From assembly GCF_000428825.1 (NCBI RefSeq), contig NZ_AUAR01000014.1, forward strand, positions 61,014 to 125,013: a stretch of DNA of 64,000 nucleotides, given 5' to 3'. Position 1 is the first letter of the stretch, and every line of letters starts with the position of its first letter. The DNA is from Desulfomicrobium escambiense DSM 10707. GTDB taxonomy: Bacteria; Desulfobacterota; Desulfovibrionia; Desulfovibrionales; Desulfomicrobiaceae. Shown piece after piece: positions 27,003 to 36,306 of the stretch. A program made the position numbers and the translations under genes. The notes beneath the pieces are model-generated. The model was not told the origin of the DNA, searched no databases, and was given only the letters and a program-made list of their open reading frames with translations.

Positions 27003-27944
27003 ATGGACATCCTCTCCCTCGTCTTCGAAACCGGATTCTGGCTGGCCACCGTGCGCATGGCCACCCCGCTCATCTTCGGCACCATGGGCGAACTGATCTG
27101 CGAACGGGCCGGGGTCCTGAACCTCGGCATCGAGGGCATCATGGCCGCCGGCTGCATGTCCGGCTGGACCTGGGTCTACCTCGGCGGCACCCTCTGGGGC
27201 GGCGTGCTCTTCGCCGCCTGCGTCGGCGCAGGCCTAGGGCTCCTGCACGCCGTCTTCACCGTGCACCTGGGCCTGTCCCAGCACGTCACGGGCCTGGGCA
27301 TCACCATGCTCGGCGCAAGCTTAAGCTCCTTCGCCTTCCGCATGATCCTGCCTCAGGTCACCACCCCGCCCAAGATCGTCCCCTTCGCGCCGCTGGACAT
27401 CCCCGTGCTCTCCACCCTGCCCTTCATCGGCCCGGTCCTCTTCAGCCAGACCGCCCTCACGCTCACGGCCTTCATTCTCGTCGCCGTCACCGCCTACGTC
27501 CTGCTGCGCACCCCCCTCGGCCTGGCCCTGCGCATGGTCGGCGAAAACCCGCTGGCCGCCGAAGCCCAGGGCCTCTCCGTCCTTGGCCTGCGCACCGGAG
27601 CCGTCATGGCCGGCTCCGCCCTCATGGCCGTGGGCGGCGCGTTCCTGACGCTTGCCGCCTTCGACGCCTTCTACATCGGCATGGTCAACGGACGCGGTTG
27701 GATCTGCATCGCGCTTGTCGTCTTCTCGTCCTGGAAACCCGGCAAGGCGCTCCTCGGCACGCTCCTCTTCGCCGCCTTCGACGCCATCCAGATGCGCGTC
27801 CAACAGCAATCCATCTCCGCCATCCCGTACCAATTCTACCTCATGCTCCCCTACCTCTGCTCCATCCTGGCCCTCATCGCCATGTCCCGCAAAGCCGCCT
27901 ACCCCAAGGCCTTGCTGGTTCCCTTTCGCAAAGGGGAGCGGTAG
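27003..27944 (+). CDS. Nucleoside-type ABC transporter permease 2
   Basis: Second membrane subunit, 313 residues (YufQ-like). Typical stretches are TPLIFGTMGELICERAGVLNLGIEGIM-type start, LSQHVTGLGITMLG and VGENPLAAEAQGLSV. With the BMP receptor and duplicated ATPase it completes an importer. Together with the deaminase downstream this indicates purine or pyrimidine (nucleoside or base) salvage. A set of palindromes follows the stop codon. Confidence 0.93.
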   Translation: MDILSLVFETGFWLATVRMATPLIFGTMGELICERAGVLNLGIEGIMAAGCMSGWTWVYLGGTLWGGVLFAACVGAGLGLLHAVFTVHLGLSQHVTGLGITMLGASLSSFAFRMILPQVTTPPKIVPFAPLDIPVLSTLPFIGPVLFSQTALTLTAFILVAVTAYVLLRTPLGLALRMVGENPLAAEAQGLSVLGLRTGAVMAGSALMAVGGAFLTLAAFDAFYIGMVNGRGWICIALVVFSSWKPGKALLGTLLFAAFDAIQMRVQQQSISAIPYQFYLMLPYLCSILALIAMSRKAAYPKALLVPFRKGER

Positions 27945-27959
27945 AGGGGGAAGAGACGC

Positions 27960-28034
27960 GGGGCGCTGCCCCGCACCCCGCAAGGGGCTCGCCCCTTGAC
28001 CCGATTATTGGGGTGCAGGGGACGCGTCCCCTGC
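27960..28034. repeat. Cluster of three palindromes, REP-like intergenic element
   Basis: Three hairpins lie close together: GGGGC-GCT-GCCCC (27960-27972), CAAGGGGC-TC-GCCCCTTG (27981-27998) and the perfect 20-base palindrome GCAGGGGACGCGTCCCCTGC (28015-28034). Similar GGGGC/AAGGGGC palindrome strings are frequent between genes in Desulfovibrio genomes. It may act in mRNA 3'-end protection between permease 2 and the deaminase gene. Confidence 0.65.
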
Positions 28035-28069
28035 CCGCCGGAGGCACTCTTAAACACGAGGTTATCGAC

Positions 28070-29338
28070 ATGCTGGATCTGCTGATCATCAACGCGGCGC
28101 TGCCTGGGCAGGAGGCGCTGACTGAGATCGGGTGCAAGGATGGGCGCATCGTGATGGTCGAGCCGGGTATAAAGGTCGAGGCCGCGCAGACGATTGACGC
28201 CGAGGGATTTCTTGTCACGCCGCCGTTCGTGGACAGCCATTTTCATATGGATGCGACGCTGTCGGCGGGGATGCCGCGGCGCAACGAGAGCGGCACGCTG
28301 TTGGAGGGCATCAGAATCTGGGGCGAGCTCAAGCCGGATCTGACGCCGCAGGGGTTGAAGGAGCGGGCGCTGAAGTTGCTGCGCTGGAGCGTGGCCAAGG
28401 GCAACCTGGCCATCAGGACGCATGTGGACACGACGGACCCGAGCCTCATGGCCGTGGACGTGCTGCTGGAAGTGCGCGAGGAGATGAAGGCTTACGTGGA
28501 CATCCAGCTCGTGGCCTTTCCCCAAGACGGGGTGCTGCGCGCGCCGAAGGGGGTGGAGTTGCTGGAGCGGGCCCTGGACAAGGGCGTGGACGTGGTCGGG
28601 GGGATTCCGCACTTCGAGCGGACCATGGACCAGGGCCGGGAGTCTGTGCGGGTGCTGTGCGAGATCGCGGCCAAGCGCGGGCTCATGGTCGACATGCACT
28701 GCGACGAGTCCGACGATCCGCATTCACGGCACGTGGAGAGCCTGGCGTATGAGACGCAGCGGCTGGGGCTGCACGGCCGCGTCACGGGTTCGCATCTGAC
28801 GAGCATGCATTCCATGGACAATTACTACGTGTCGAAGCTCCTGCCGCTCATGGCCGAGGCGGGGATGCACTGCGTGTGCAACCCGCTGGTGAACATGAAC
28901 CTGCAGGGGCGGCACGACACGTACCCCAAACGGCGAGGGCTCATGCGCGTGCCGGAGCTGATGGGCATGGGCATCAACGTGGCCTTCGGGCACGACGACG
29001 TCATGGACCCCTGGTATCCCATGGGCTCGCACGACATGCTCGAAGTGGCCCACATGGGGGCGCACGCCCTGCACATGACCGGCATGGACGGGCTGCGGAA
29101 GATGTTCCGGGCCGTGACGGAAAACGGGGCGCGGGCGCTGGGGCTCGAGGGTTACGGACTTGCGCCCGGCTGCAACGCGGATTTCGTGATCCTGCAGGCC
29201 TCGGACGAAATCGAGGCGTTGCGTCTGCGCCCGGCGCGGCTGTGGGTCGTGCGCCGGGGCAAGGTGATAAGCCGCACGCCCAAGGTCGAGGCGCGGGTGG
29301 ATCTGGGGAACGGAGAGGAACTGGTCGATTTCACGTAA
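28070..29338 (+). CDS. codA: Cytosine deaminase-like amidohydrolase
   Basis: 422-residue metal-dependent deaminase of the CodA type, expected to convert cytosine (or a related base) to uracil and ammonia. Metal and catalytic motifs are in order: VDSHFHMDATL (His57, His59), HCDESDDPHSRHVE with the catalytic Glu, TGSHLTSMHSM, and GHDDVMDPWYPMGS with the metal Asp. These match E. coli CodA segments closely. It lies 125 bases after a nucleoside-type ABC importer on the same strand, consistent with use of imported bases. Isocytosine, creatinine-like or other amidohydrolase substrates remain possible. The end overlaps the next convergent gene by eight bases. Confidence 0.85.
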   Translation: MLDLLIINAALPGQEALTEIGCKDGRIVMVEPGIKVEAAQTIDAEGFLVTPPFVDSHFHMDATLSAGMPRRNESGTLLEGIRIWGELKPDLTPQGLKERALKLLRWSVAKGNLAIRTHVDTTDPSLMAVDVLLEVREEMKAYVDIQLVAFPQDGVLRAPKGVELLERALDKGVDVVGGIPHFERTMDQGRESVRVLCEIAAKRGLMVDMHCDESDDPHSRHVESLAYETQRLGLHGRVTGSHLTSMHSMDNYYVSKLLPLMAEAGMHCVCNPLVNMNLQGRHDTYPKRRGLMRVPELMGMGINVAFGHDDVMDPWYPMGSHDMLEVAHMGAHALHMTGMDGLRKMFRAVTENGARALGLEGYGLAPGCNADFVILQASDEIEALRLRPARLWVVRRGKVISRTPKVEARVDLGNGEELVDFT

Positions 29339-29708
29339 CGCAGGGCTGTCCTTCACGGCCGGCGCTGCCGCCGTCCGCCAGTTCCCCGAGCCACTGCCCG
29401 CTGATGCGCAGTCGCACGACATGGTGCCCGTGCGCATGGCCCACGAGGTCCAGCGAGCGCGCCGCAGCGTCGTATCGGCCTGCAATGTCCAGGCTCGCCG
29501 CCTTGAACATGCCGAGGTCCGGCGGCGCTTGCGGATTCCATTTGCTCACGAGCAGGCTTCCGCGCACCGCGCCCTGCTCCACGAACAACCGGCCCTGCCA
29601 AAGATAGCCCGGTCCCCCTCCGTCAACGATGCCTTGGCTGACGACCGCCACGCCTTCCTCCACCTTGTCGTATGCCGCGAGGCGCAGCCAGTACATCCCT
29701 TCATGCAT
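29331..29708 (-). CDS. GrlR-like small protein
   Basis: 125-residue protein with the GrlR pattern: GVAVVSQGIVDGGGPGYLWQGRLF near the N-terminus and a lipocalin-like alternation of strands. GrlR is known as a repressor partner of the type III secretion activator GrlA in enteric pathogens, but many bacteria without that system carry homologs of unknown role. No type III secretion gene is in this window. The start at 29708 follows GGGGGA; the longer start at 29819 adds an unrelated tail. Its end overlaps codA convergently. Confidence 0.65.
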   Translation of the reverse strand: MHEGMYWLRLAAYDKVEEGVAVVSQGIVDGGGPGYLWQGRLFVEQGAVRGSLLVSKWNPQAPPDLGMFKAASLDIAGRYDAAARSLDLVGHAHGHHVVRLRISGQWLGELADGGSAGREGQPCVT

Positions 29709-29930
29709 CGAAGATCCCCCTTGTCTTGCCGCTCGGCGTAGATGCCGAGGAGGTCCACCATTGTGACTCATGGATGGGACAAAAGCAAACCGCCGCCAAT
29801 TCGATCCCGAACTTGACACCCGTCGCCAATCGTCTCATCGCGGTTCGTCGGCCGAACCCGCTCGTCTCGTCCGGCTCGGACACCCTCGTCAGCACGCACC
29901 CGCGCCAGGAGGCGCATCAGGATACGCCCC

Positions 29931-31067
29931 GTGAACACGCCGCAGAACCGTCCCATGTACCTCTTCCTCATCGGCCTCGCCGTCTTGAGCGCCCTGGGCT
30001 TTCAGGGCTGGCGCACGCTTTTCAACAACTACGCCGTCGAGGTGGCTCAGGTCACAGGACAGCAGATGGGCGTCATTCAGGGTCTGCGCGAGGTACCGGG
30101 ATTCCTGGCACTCCTGGTCATCTATCTGCTCATGTTCGTGCGCGAGCATCGGCTGGCCGTGCTCTCCCTCATGGTCATGGCCCTGGGCGTGATCATGACC
30201 GGACTCATGCCCACCTATGCCGGGCTGGTGGTCGCCACCCTGGTCATGTCCTTCGGGTTCCACTACTACGAGACCCTCAACCAGTCCCTGACCCTGCAGT
30301 ATTTCGACACCGCCCAGAGCCCCGTGGTCATGGGCAGGCTGCGCGCCGTGAGTTCGGCCGCCAACATCGTCATCGGGCTCATCTTCCTGCTGGCCGTGAA
30401 CCATGTCTCCTACCAAACCCTCTATGTGGCGCTCGGCATCTTCATCATGGGAGCCGTGGCCTGCTTCCTGCTCATGAACCCCGCCCGCAAGGACCTGCCG
30501 CTGCAACGCAAGAGCATGGTCCTGCGCTCGCGCTACTGGCTCTTCTACGTACTGACCTTCCTGGCCGGTGCCCGGCGGCAGATTTTCGTGGCCTTCGCCG
30601 TATTCCTGATGGTCAAGAAGTTCGGGTATTCCGTGTCGGAAGTGACCGTGCTCTTCATGCTCAACAACGCCGTGAACTACTTCCTGAGCCCCATGATCGG
30701 CCGGGCCGTGATCCGTTTCGGGGAGCGCAAGGTGCTCTCGCTGGAGTACGCGGGGCTCATTTTCGTCTTTCTCGGCTATGCCTTCACCGACAGCAAGCTC
30801 TTGGTGGCGGCCCTCTACATCCTGGACCACATCTTCTTCAACTTCGCCATGGCCATCCGCTCCTACTTCCAGAAGATCGCCGACCCGCGCGACATCGCCC
30901 CGAGCATGGCCGTGGGCTTCACCATCAACCATATCGTGGCCGTGATCATTCCCATCGTGGGCGGCATGCTCTGGATGGTCGACTACCGCATCCCCTTTGT
31001 GGGCGGAGCGGCGCTGAGCTGCGTCTCCCTGGCCTTCGTGCAATGCATACGCCCCCCGGAAAAATAG
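29931..31067 (+). CDS. Major facilitator superfamily transporter
   Basis: 378-residue inner-membrane protein with about 11-12 hydrophobic helices, an MFS permease of undetermined substrate. The GTG at 29931 is the longest reasonable start; an ATG at 29955 (MYLFLIGLAV) is the alternative. Helix pattern and basic loops (VREHRLAV, MNPARKDLPLQRKS) support the family, but no specificity motif is evident. It is separated from hcp by a strong bidirectional hairpin and looks monocistronic. Confidence 0.85.
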   Translation: MNTPQNRPMYLFLIGLAVLSALGFQGWRTLFNNYAVEVAQVTGQQMGVIQGLREVPGFLALLVIYLLMFVREHRLAVLSLMVMALGVIMTGLMPTYAGLVVATLVMSFGFHYYETLNQSLTLQYFDTAQSPVVMGRLRAVSSAANIVIGLIFLLAVNHVSYQTLYVALGIFIMGAVACFLLMNPARKDLPLQRKSMVLRSRYWLFYVLTFLAGARRQIFVAFAVFLMVKKFGYSVSEVTVLFMLNNAVNYFLSPMIGRAVIRFGERKVLSLEYAGLIFVFLGYAFTDSKLLVAALYILDHIFFNFAMAIRSYFQKIADPRDIAPSMAVGFTINHIVAVIIPIVGGMLWMVDYRIPFVGGAALSCVSLAFVQCIRPPEK

Positions 31068-31085
31068 CCGTCAGGCCTTTTCAAA

Positions 31086-31123
31086 GACGAAGCCCCCGAA
31101 TCCGAGAATTCGGGGGCTTCGTC
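31086..31123. terminator. Bidirectional hairpin between MFS gene and hcp
   Basis: A perfect 16-bp stem pairs 31086-31101 with 31108-31123 around the loop CCGAGA. Short T tracts follow in each direction. The genes converge on it, so it probably ends both transcripts. Confidence 0.7.
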
Positions 31124-31142
31124 CTTTCCGGAGGATGAAAAC

Positions 31143-32840
31143 TCAGCCGAGGATGGCTTTGAGGTCTTCGTCCGGGGTGGTGATGGGCTTGATGTCGAAG
31201 TTTTCGACCAGCACGTTCAGCACGTTGGGGGTGATGAAGGCCGGCAGGCTGGGGCCGAGACGGATGCCCTTGATGCCCAGATGCAGGAGCGTCAGCAGGA
31301 TGGCCACGGCCTTCTGCTCGTACCAGGACAGGACCATGGACAGGGGCAGATCGTTCACGCCGCAGTTGAAGGCTCCGGCCAGGGCCACCGCGATCTGGAT
31401 GGCCGAGTAGGCGTCGTTGCACTGGCCGATGTCCAGCAGGCGCGGGATGCCGCCGATGTCACCGAGCTTCTTGTCGAAGAAGCGGAACTTGCCGCAGGCC
31501 AGGGTCAGGACCACGCAGTCGCTCGGAACCTTCTCGACGAACTCGGTGTAATAGTTGCGGCCGGGCTTGGCGCCGTCACAGCCCGCGACCAGGAAGAAGT
31601 GGCGGATGTCGCCGCCCTTGACCGCCGCGATGACCTTGTCGGCCACGCCCAGGACCGCGTTGCGGGCGAACCCGGTCAGCACGCTGCCCTTGTCCTCGTC
31701 GGCCGCGAAGCCGGGCATTTCGAGGGCCTTATTGATGACCTGGGAGAAGTCCTTGCCGACGTGGGTCACGCCGGGCCAGCCGACCAGGCCGGTGGTGAAG
31801 ATGTTGCCCTTGTAGGACTCGACCGGCTTCTGGATGCAGTTGGTGGTCATGAGGATGGCGCCGGGGAACTCGGCGAATTCCTTCTGCTGGTTCTGCCAGG
31901 CCGTGCCGTAGTGGCCGTGGAAGTGGGGGTGCTTCTTCAGTTCCGGGTAGCCGTGGCAGGGCAGCATCTCGCCGTGGGTGTAGATGTTGATGCCCCTGCC
32001 CGCGGTCTGCTCCAGGAGCAGGCCAAGGTCCTTCAAGTCATGGCCGGAGACGAGGATGGCCTTGCCCTTCTTGGCGCCCAGGGGCACTTCCGTCGGGACC
32101 GGGTGGCCGTAGGAGCCGGTGTTGGCGGCGTCCAGGAGTTCCATGGCCTTGAGGTTGGCCTTGCCGCAGCCCAGGCACAGCCCAATGAGTTCATTGAGGC
32201 CCAGGCTCTGGTCCAGGGTGGCGGCCATGGCTTCGTGGATGAAGGCGTAAACCTCGTCGGACTCCTTGCCCAGGATGGCCGCATGGTCGGCGTAGGCGGC
32301 CACGCCGCGCAGGCCGTAGGTCAGGATCTGGCGCAGGGATTCGAGGTCCGCGTTGGCGTCGGGCTTGGGCGCGAAACCGACCTTCTCGCCCATGGGCACC
32401 AGTTGGTTCCGGCCCGCGGCGGTGAATGAAATCTCGGGGTGCGCCGTGAAATCGGGCTGCTCGCCGCCCAGGAACATGCGGGCGATCTTGGTCAGAAAGC
32501 CGGCTTCGGGTTCGTTGCCGAAGGCGACCTGACCGCCTGCGGCCTTGACCTTCTCCTTGAGACGGCTCTTGAGAGCGTCGCAGCGCTCGATCATGGCCAC
32601 GAAGCGGTCGGGATCGAAATCGACGTTGGTCAGGGTGGAAAAAATGGCTTCGCAGGTGAAGCGGTTCACTTCGTTATCGACCACGCCCATCTTGCGGCCG
32701 GCATGGGCGTAAAGGGACAGGCCCTTGACGGAATGGGTCAGCAGGTCCTGCAGGGCGGCCACTTCGGGAGTCTTCCCGCACACGCCCATCTTGTCGCATC
32801 CCTGGCCCTTGGCAGTCTGTTCACACTGATTGCAAAACAT
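31143..32840 (-). CDS. hcp: Hybrid cluster protein (class I), nitric oxide / hydroxylamine reductase
   Basis: 565-residue redox enzyme with an N-terminal cubane cluster and the Fe-S-O hybrid cluster. It acts in nitrosative stress defence by reducing NO or hydroxylamine. N-terminal cysteines are Cys3, Cys6, Cys15 and Cys21 (CX2CX8CX5C), the class I spacing of Desulfovibrio, as opposed to the short CX2C spacing of enteric proteins. Downstream cysteines and His for the hybrid cluster are present (for example GLCLGCGKANLKAMELLD and VAGCDGAKPGRNYY). No hcr reductase gene is adjacent. A CRP/FNR-like palindrome lies about 66 bases upstream. Confidence 0.96.
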   Translation of the reverse strand: MFCNQCEQTAKGQGCDKMGVCGKTPEVAALQDLLTHSVKGLSLYAHAGRKMGVVDNEVNRFTCEAIFSTLTNVDFDPDRFVAMIERCDALKSRLKEKVKAAGGQVAFGNEPEAGFLTKIARMFLGGEQPDFTAHPEISFTAAGRNQLVPMGEKVGFAPKPDANADLESLRQILTYGLRGVAAYADHAAILGKESDEVYAFIHEAMAATLDQSLGLNELIGLCLGCGKANLKAMELLDAANTGSYGHPVPTEVPLGAKKGKAILVSGHDLKDLGLLLEQTAGRGINIYTHGEMLPCHGYPELKKHPHFHGHYGTAWQNQQKEFAEFPGAILMTTNCIQKPVESYKGNIFTTGLVGWPGVTHVGKDFSQVINKALEMPGFAADEDKGSVLTGFARNAVLGVADKVIAAVKGGDIRHFFLVAGCDGAKPGRNYYTEFVEKVPSDCVVLTLACGKFRFFDKKLGDIGGIPRLLDIGQCNDAYSAIQIAVALAGAFNCGVNDLPLSMVLSWYEQKAVAILLTLLHLGIKGIRLGPSLPAFITPNVLNVLVENFDIKPITTPDEDLKAILG

Positions 32841-32905
32841 GGTTCAACCTCCATGAGAGTATTGGTGTCGTTGAGACCTCTCTATGCAGGTTGCGCAAAG
32901 GCATC

Positions 32906-32921
32906 TTTGACCTGAATCAAA
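32906..32921 (-). promoter_or_regulatory. CRP/FNR-type palindrome upstream of hcp
   Basis: TTTGACCTGAATCAAA has five-base inverted arms, TTTGA and TCAAA. The position upstream of hcp fits control by an HcpR/FNR-family regulator, which is known for hcp genes in anaerobes. No such regulator is encoded here. Confidence 0.5.
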
Positions 32922-32990
32922 AACGCCGTTTTCTCAATGTGTTCCGCTCGGACCGCGATTTCGGCCGGGATTTGGGCGGACGCCTCTCGC

Positions 32991-34346
32991 TCATTCCCCG
33001 TACTTGGCCAGCTTGGAGTGCATGGTCTTTCTGGTGATGCCCAGGCGGCGTGCGGCCTCGCTCTTGTTTCCTCCGGCCGCATCCAGGGCGTCGAGAATGG
33101 CCGCCCGCTCGAGTTCCTCCAGGGTCAGGTTGGCGAAACCGCCGCCTGTCCGTGGCTCGTCCGGCCCGCCGGAGAGGGCGGGCGGAAGCTCGCGCTCGCC
33201 GATGTACTCGCCCAGCGCCAGGACAACGGCGCGCTCCACGGCGTTTTCCAGTTCCCGCACGTTGCCGGGCCAGGAATGCTTGAGCATCCTGTCCATGGCC
33301 TCTGGGGTGAACCCCTTGATGTGCTTGCCGTTCTTCTCGGCGAATCTGCGCAGGAAATGCATGGCCAGCAAAGGAATGTCCTCTCCCCGCTCGCGCAGGG
33401 GCGGCAGGGCCAGGGCGACCACGTTCAGGCGGTAGTAGAGGTCCTGACGAAAGCGCCCCGCCTCGACCTCGGCCAGCAGGTCACGGTTGGTGGCGGCCAC
33501 GATGCGCACATCGACCCTGAGGGTCTGGTCCCCGCCCACGCGCTGGATTTCCCGCTCCTGGATGGCCCGCAGCAGCTTGACCTGCATGGAGAGGGGCATC
33601 TCCCCGATTTCGTCGAGGAAGATCGTGCCCTTGTCCGCGGCCAAAAAGCGTCCTTCCCTGCGTTTTTCGGCCCCGGTGAAGGCCCCCTTCTCATGGCCGA
33701 AAAGCTCGGATTCAAGCAGCGTCTCGGTCAGGGCGGCGCAGTTCACGGCGACATACGGTCCCTTGCGTCGCGAACTGTTGGCGTGGATGGCCCGGGCGAT
33801 GAGTTCCTTGCCCGTGCCTGACTCGCCCGTGATCATGACCGTGGCCTCGGACGGCGCGATGGTGGCCAGCATCTCCATGAGGCGGCGCATGGGCGGGCTC
33901 TGGCCGATGATCCCGCCGGCGTCGAAGGAGGCGGAGAGGGTCTGGCGCAGGGCCCGGTTCTCGTCGCGCAGAGCCGCGTGGTCCAGAGCCCGCTCCATGG
34001 TCAGGCGCAGGTCTTCGAAATCCAGGGGCTTGGTCAGGTAGTCGTAGGCGCCGGTCTTGATGGCCTCCACCGCCGTCTCCACGTCGGAGTAGGCCGTCAT
34101 GATCAGGATGGGTATGGCCGGGTTGTAGGCCTTGATCTCCTTCAGGGCCTCGATGCCGGAGATGCCGGTCATGCGCACGTCCATGAGGATGAGATCGAAG
34201 GCCTGCTCCCGGCAGCGCGCCACGGCCGTTTCGCCGTCAGCCGCCTCCTCCATGCGGTAGCCCCAGTCTGCCAGGAGCGTCGTCAGCATGCCCCTGTGGC
34301 CGGGGTCGTCGTCGACGACGAGAATGGTGATGCGGGAAGGTTTCAT
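32991..34346 (-). CDS. zraR: Sigma-54 dependent response regulator, ZraR-like
   Basis: 451-residue NtrC-family regulator. The receiver domain (1-120) has Asp12, Asp13, phosphoacceptor Asp56 and Lys106. The AAA+ domain has Walker A GESGTGKE near 174-181 and GAFTGA at 221-226. A Fis-type helix-turn-helix ends the protein (NKSEAARRLGITRKTMHSKL). It overlaps the sensor kinase gene by four bases. A near-perfect sigma-54 promoter lies across the kinase gene in front of a ZraP-like gene, so the set resembles ZraSR-ZraP, the envelope metal-stress system. The symbol rests on context; the true signal is unknown. Confidence 0.9.
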   Translation of the reverse strand: MKPSRITILVVDDDPGHRGMLTTLLADWGYRMEEAADGETAVARCREQAFDLILMDVRMTGISGIEALKEIKAYNPAIPILIMTAYSDVETAVEAIKTGAYDYLTKPLDFEDLRLTMERALDHAALRDENRALRQTLSASFDAGGIIGQSPPMRRLMEMLATIAPSEATVMITGESGTGKELIARAIHANSSRRKGPYVAVNCAALTETLLESELFGHEKGAFTGAEKRREGRFLAADKGTIFLDEIGEMPLSMQVKLLRAIQEREIQRVGGDQTLRVDVRIVAATNRDLLAEVEAGRFRQDLYYRLNVVALALPPLRERGEDIPLLAMHFLRRFAEKNGKHIKGFTPEAMDRMLKHSWPGNVRELENAVERAVVLALGEYIGERELPPALSGGPDEPRTGGGFANLTLEELERAAILDALDAAGGNKSEAARRLGITRKTMHSKLAKYGE

Positions 34347-36091
34347 GCCGGTCTCCTTGTAACGGGAAGCTCGATGGTGAAGACGGTGCCCCGGCCCACG
34401 GTGCTCTCGACCTTTATGGCCGCGCCATGCCCCTCGACGATACGGTGCACGATGGCCAGCCCCAGGCCCGTGCCTGAAGCCTTGGTGGTGAAGTACGGGT
34501 TGAATATGTCGCCCAGGACTTCGGGCGGCATGCCGTGCCCCGAGTCTTCGATGCGCAGGGAGACGATTCCTTCCGCCTGATCCTGGGCCGTCGAGATACG
34601 CAGCGTGCTGCCCTGATCCATGGCCTGCACGGCATTGAGGAAGAGGTTGAGCAGGGCCTGGGTCATGCGTTCGGGGTCCAGGGGGATGGGCGGCAGTTCC
34701 CCTTCTCGGGAAAACTCGACCTCGATCCCCTTGGCCGCGATGTCGGCCCGGGCCAGACGCAGGGCCCTCTCCACGACCGATTCCAAATCCTCGTCGCGCA
34801 GCTTGAGCTCGCCCGGCCGGGCGAACTCGAGCAGTTCCGAAACCACCCGATTGAGGCGGTCCGTCTCCTGAACCATGGCCCTTGCGGCCTCCCGATCCTG
34901 GCCCTGGACCTTGCCGGAGAGATACGTGGCGAAGCCCTTGATGGTCCCCAACGGGTTTCTGATCTCGTGGGCCACGCCCGCCGCGAGGTTGCCCAGGGCG
35001 GAGAGGCGTTCGTTGCGCCGGACCTGCTCCTGCAGCCTGCGCAATTCCCCGAGGTCCCGCAGCAGGAAGAGATGGCCCAGGAACCGCCCGTCGTTGTTGA
35101 CGATGCGGGACGCGGCGATGCCCACGGGCACGCCGCGTCCGCCGGCAACGGCCAGGACAGTCTCCCGCTCCGGCACCTTGTCCCGGCCTTCGAGCTCTGC
35201 CATGAGCCCGGCCCAGTCCAATCCCCCGAGGCTGGCCAGCGGTTCCCCCTCGATCTGGCCGCCCGGCTTCCCGATGAGCACGGCCGCGGCCGCGTTTGCC
35301 AGGACGACCCGGCCCTCGGGATCGGTGGTCAGCAGTCCCAGAGGCAGGCAGGTCACCACCTCCGTGGCGAAGGCCTGGGTATCCAGCAGCAGACGGCGCG
35401 AGCGCCGGTAGTGCTCGGCCCAGAACAGCGCCGCGAAACCTCCCGCACCGAAGAGTACGGTCAGGATGCCTATGATGACGCTGGTGCGGAATTCGTCTGC
35501 CATGGCCTCTTCAAGGGGCCGCGCATCCTGTCCAACCAAAATGATCGCGGGCGCGGCCGTCCCGGCGCCCTGGCCGCCGTCATGGCCGGGTCCGGCCATG
35601 GGCCCGCACCACATGGAACGGTGCACCCCCGGAAGGGGAGAAAACTTCTTGTAGACTTCAAACACTTCCCGCCCGTCGTCAGCGACCAGGAAGCGTCCCT
35701 TGCGCCCTTCCTCCGGCAAGATCACGGACGGGACCTTCTCCTGGGGGTGAAGCGCCGAACCGATGCGTGCCGGGTCGCTGTGGGCCAGGATCGTGCCCCG
35801 TTCGTCGGTCACCGCCAGATAGACGATACCGTGCTGCTTGGCCGTCTCCTCCACCAGGGACTGGAAATACCCGGGTCCGCCGTGCATGCCCATGCCGATG
35901 CGCGTCCCAGCCTCAAGCGCCCAGAACAGGGCGTCGGCATGATCCAGATAGTTTGCAATCATGTGCGCCCTGGCGCGCTGAAGGTTGCGGGCCGCGAATA
36001 CCGCGACCGCGATCCCTAGAATAGCCACGAAGCCGGCCATCAGCCAGGACGCGGTGCGTTGTTGTTTCGAAAATCCTGAAAAAGTGCCCAT
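34343..36091 (-). CDS. zraS: Membrane sensor histidine kinase, ZraS-like
   Basis: 582-residue inner-membrane kinase. Helix 1 spans about 15-34, a periplasmic sensor domain about 35-200, helix 2 about 203-224, then a PAS domain (about 240-350). The dimerisation box LAAGVAHEIRNP has phosphorylated His375, and an HATPase domain follows with the N box (LNLFLNAVQAMD) and G boxes (DSGHGMPPEVLG, GTGLGLAIV). The periplasmic part contains a Met/His/Gly-rich stretch (GMGMHGGPG, and CGPMAGPGHDGG near 162-173) that could sense a metal. The start at 36091 follows GAGGTGG; a longer start at 36130 is less likely. It overlaps the regulator gene. Confidence 0.9.
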   Translation of the reverse strand: MGTFSGFSKQQRTASWLMAGFVAILGIAVAVFAARNLQRARAHMIANYLDHADALFWALEAGTRIGMGMHGGPGYFQSLVEETAKQHGIVYLAVTDERGTILAHSDPARIGSALHPQEKVPSVILPEEGRKGRFLVADDGREVFEVYKKFSPLPGVHRSMWCGPMAGPGHDGGQGAGTAAPAIILVGQDARPLEEAMADEFRTSVIIGILTVLFGAGGFAALFWAEHYRRSRRLLLDTQAFATEVVTCLPLGLLTTDPEGRVVLANAAAAVLIGKPGGQIEGEPLASLGGLDWAGLMAELEGRDKVPERETVLAVAGGRGVPVGIAASRIVNNDGRFLGHLFLLRDLGELRRLQEQVRRNERLSALGNLAAGVAHEIRNPLGTIKGFATYLSGKVQGQDREAARAMVQETDRLNRVVSELLEFARPGELKLRDEDLESVVERALRLARADIAAKGIEVEFSREGELPPIPLDPERMTQALLNLFLNAVQAMDQGSTLRISTAQDQAEGIVSLRIEDSGHGMPPEVLGDIFNPYFTTKASGTGLGLAIVHRIVEGHGAAIKVESTVGRGTVFTIELPVTRRPA

Positions 36092-36248
36092 CGACCACCT
36101 CGCTCCAAAACCTGTAACCGTTTTACCCACTTTGTCCAGACAGGTGTCACATGTTTACCCGCATACCCTGACCACGGAAACCGCAACTTCCGCCCGAAAT
36201 CACAAATTCATCTTTTATATCTGAATGTTACATATTCGCGAAGCCTCC

Positions 36249-36264
36249 TGGCACGCCCCTTGCC
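36249..36264 (+). promoter_or_regulatory. Sigma-54 promoter of the SHOCT/ZraP-like genes
   Basis: TGGCACGCCCCTTGCC matches the -24/-12 consensus at all key positions (GG at 36250-36251, GC at 36262-36263). It lies in the divergent gap between the ZraS-like kinase and the small genes at 36307 and 36631. Confidence 0.85.
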
Positions 36265-36306
36265 TTACTCATATCGAAACGTGAAGCGAAAGATGCGGAG
36301 GATAGC

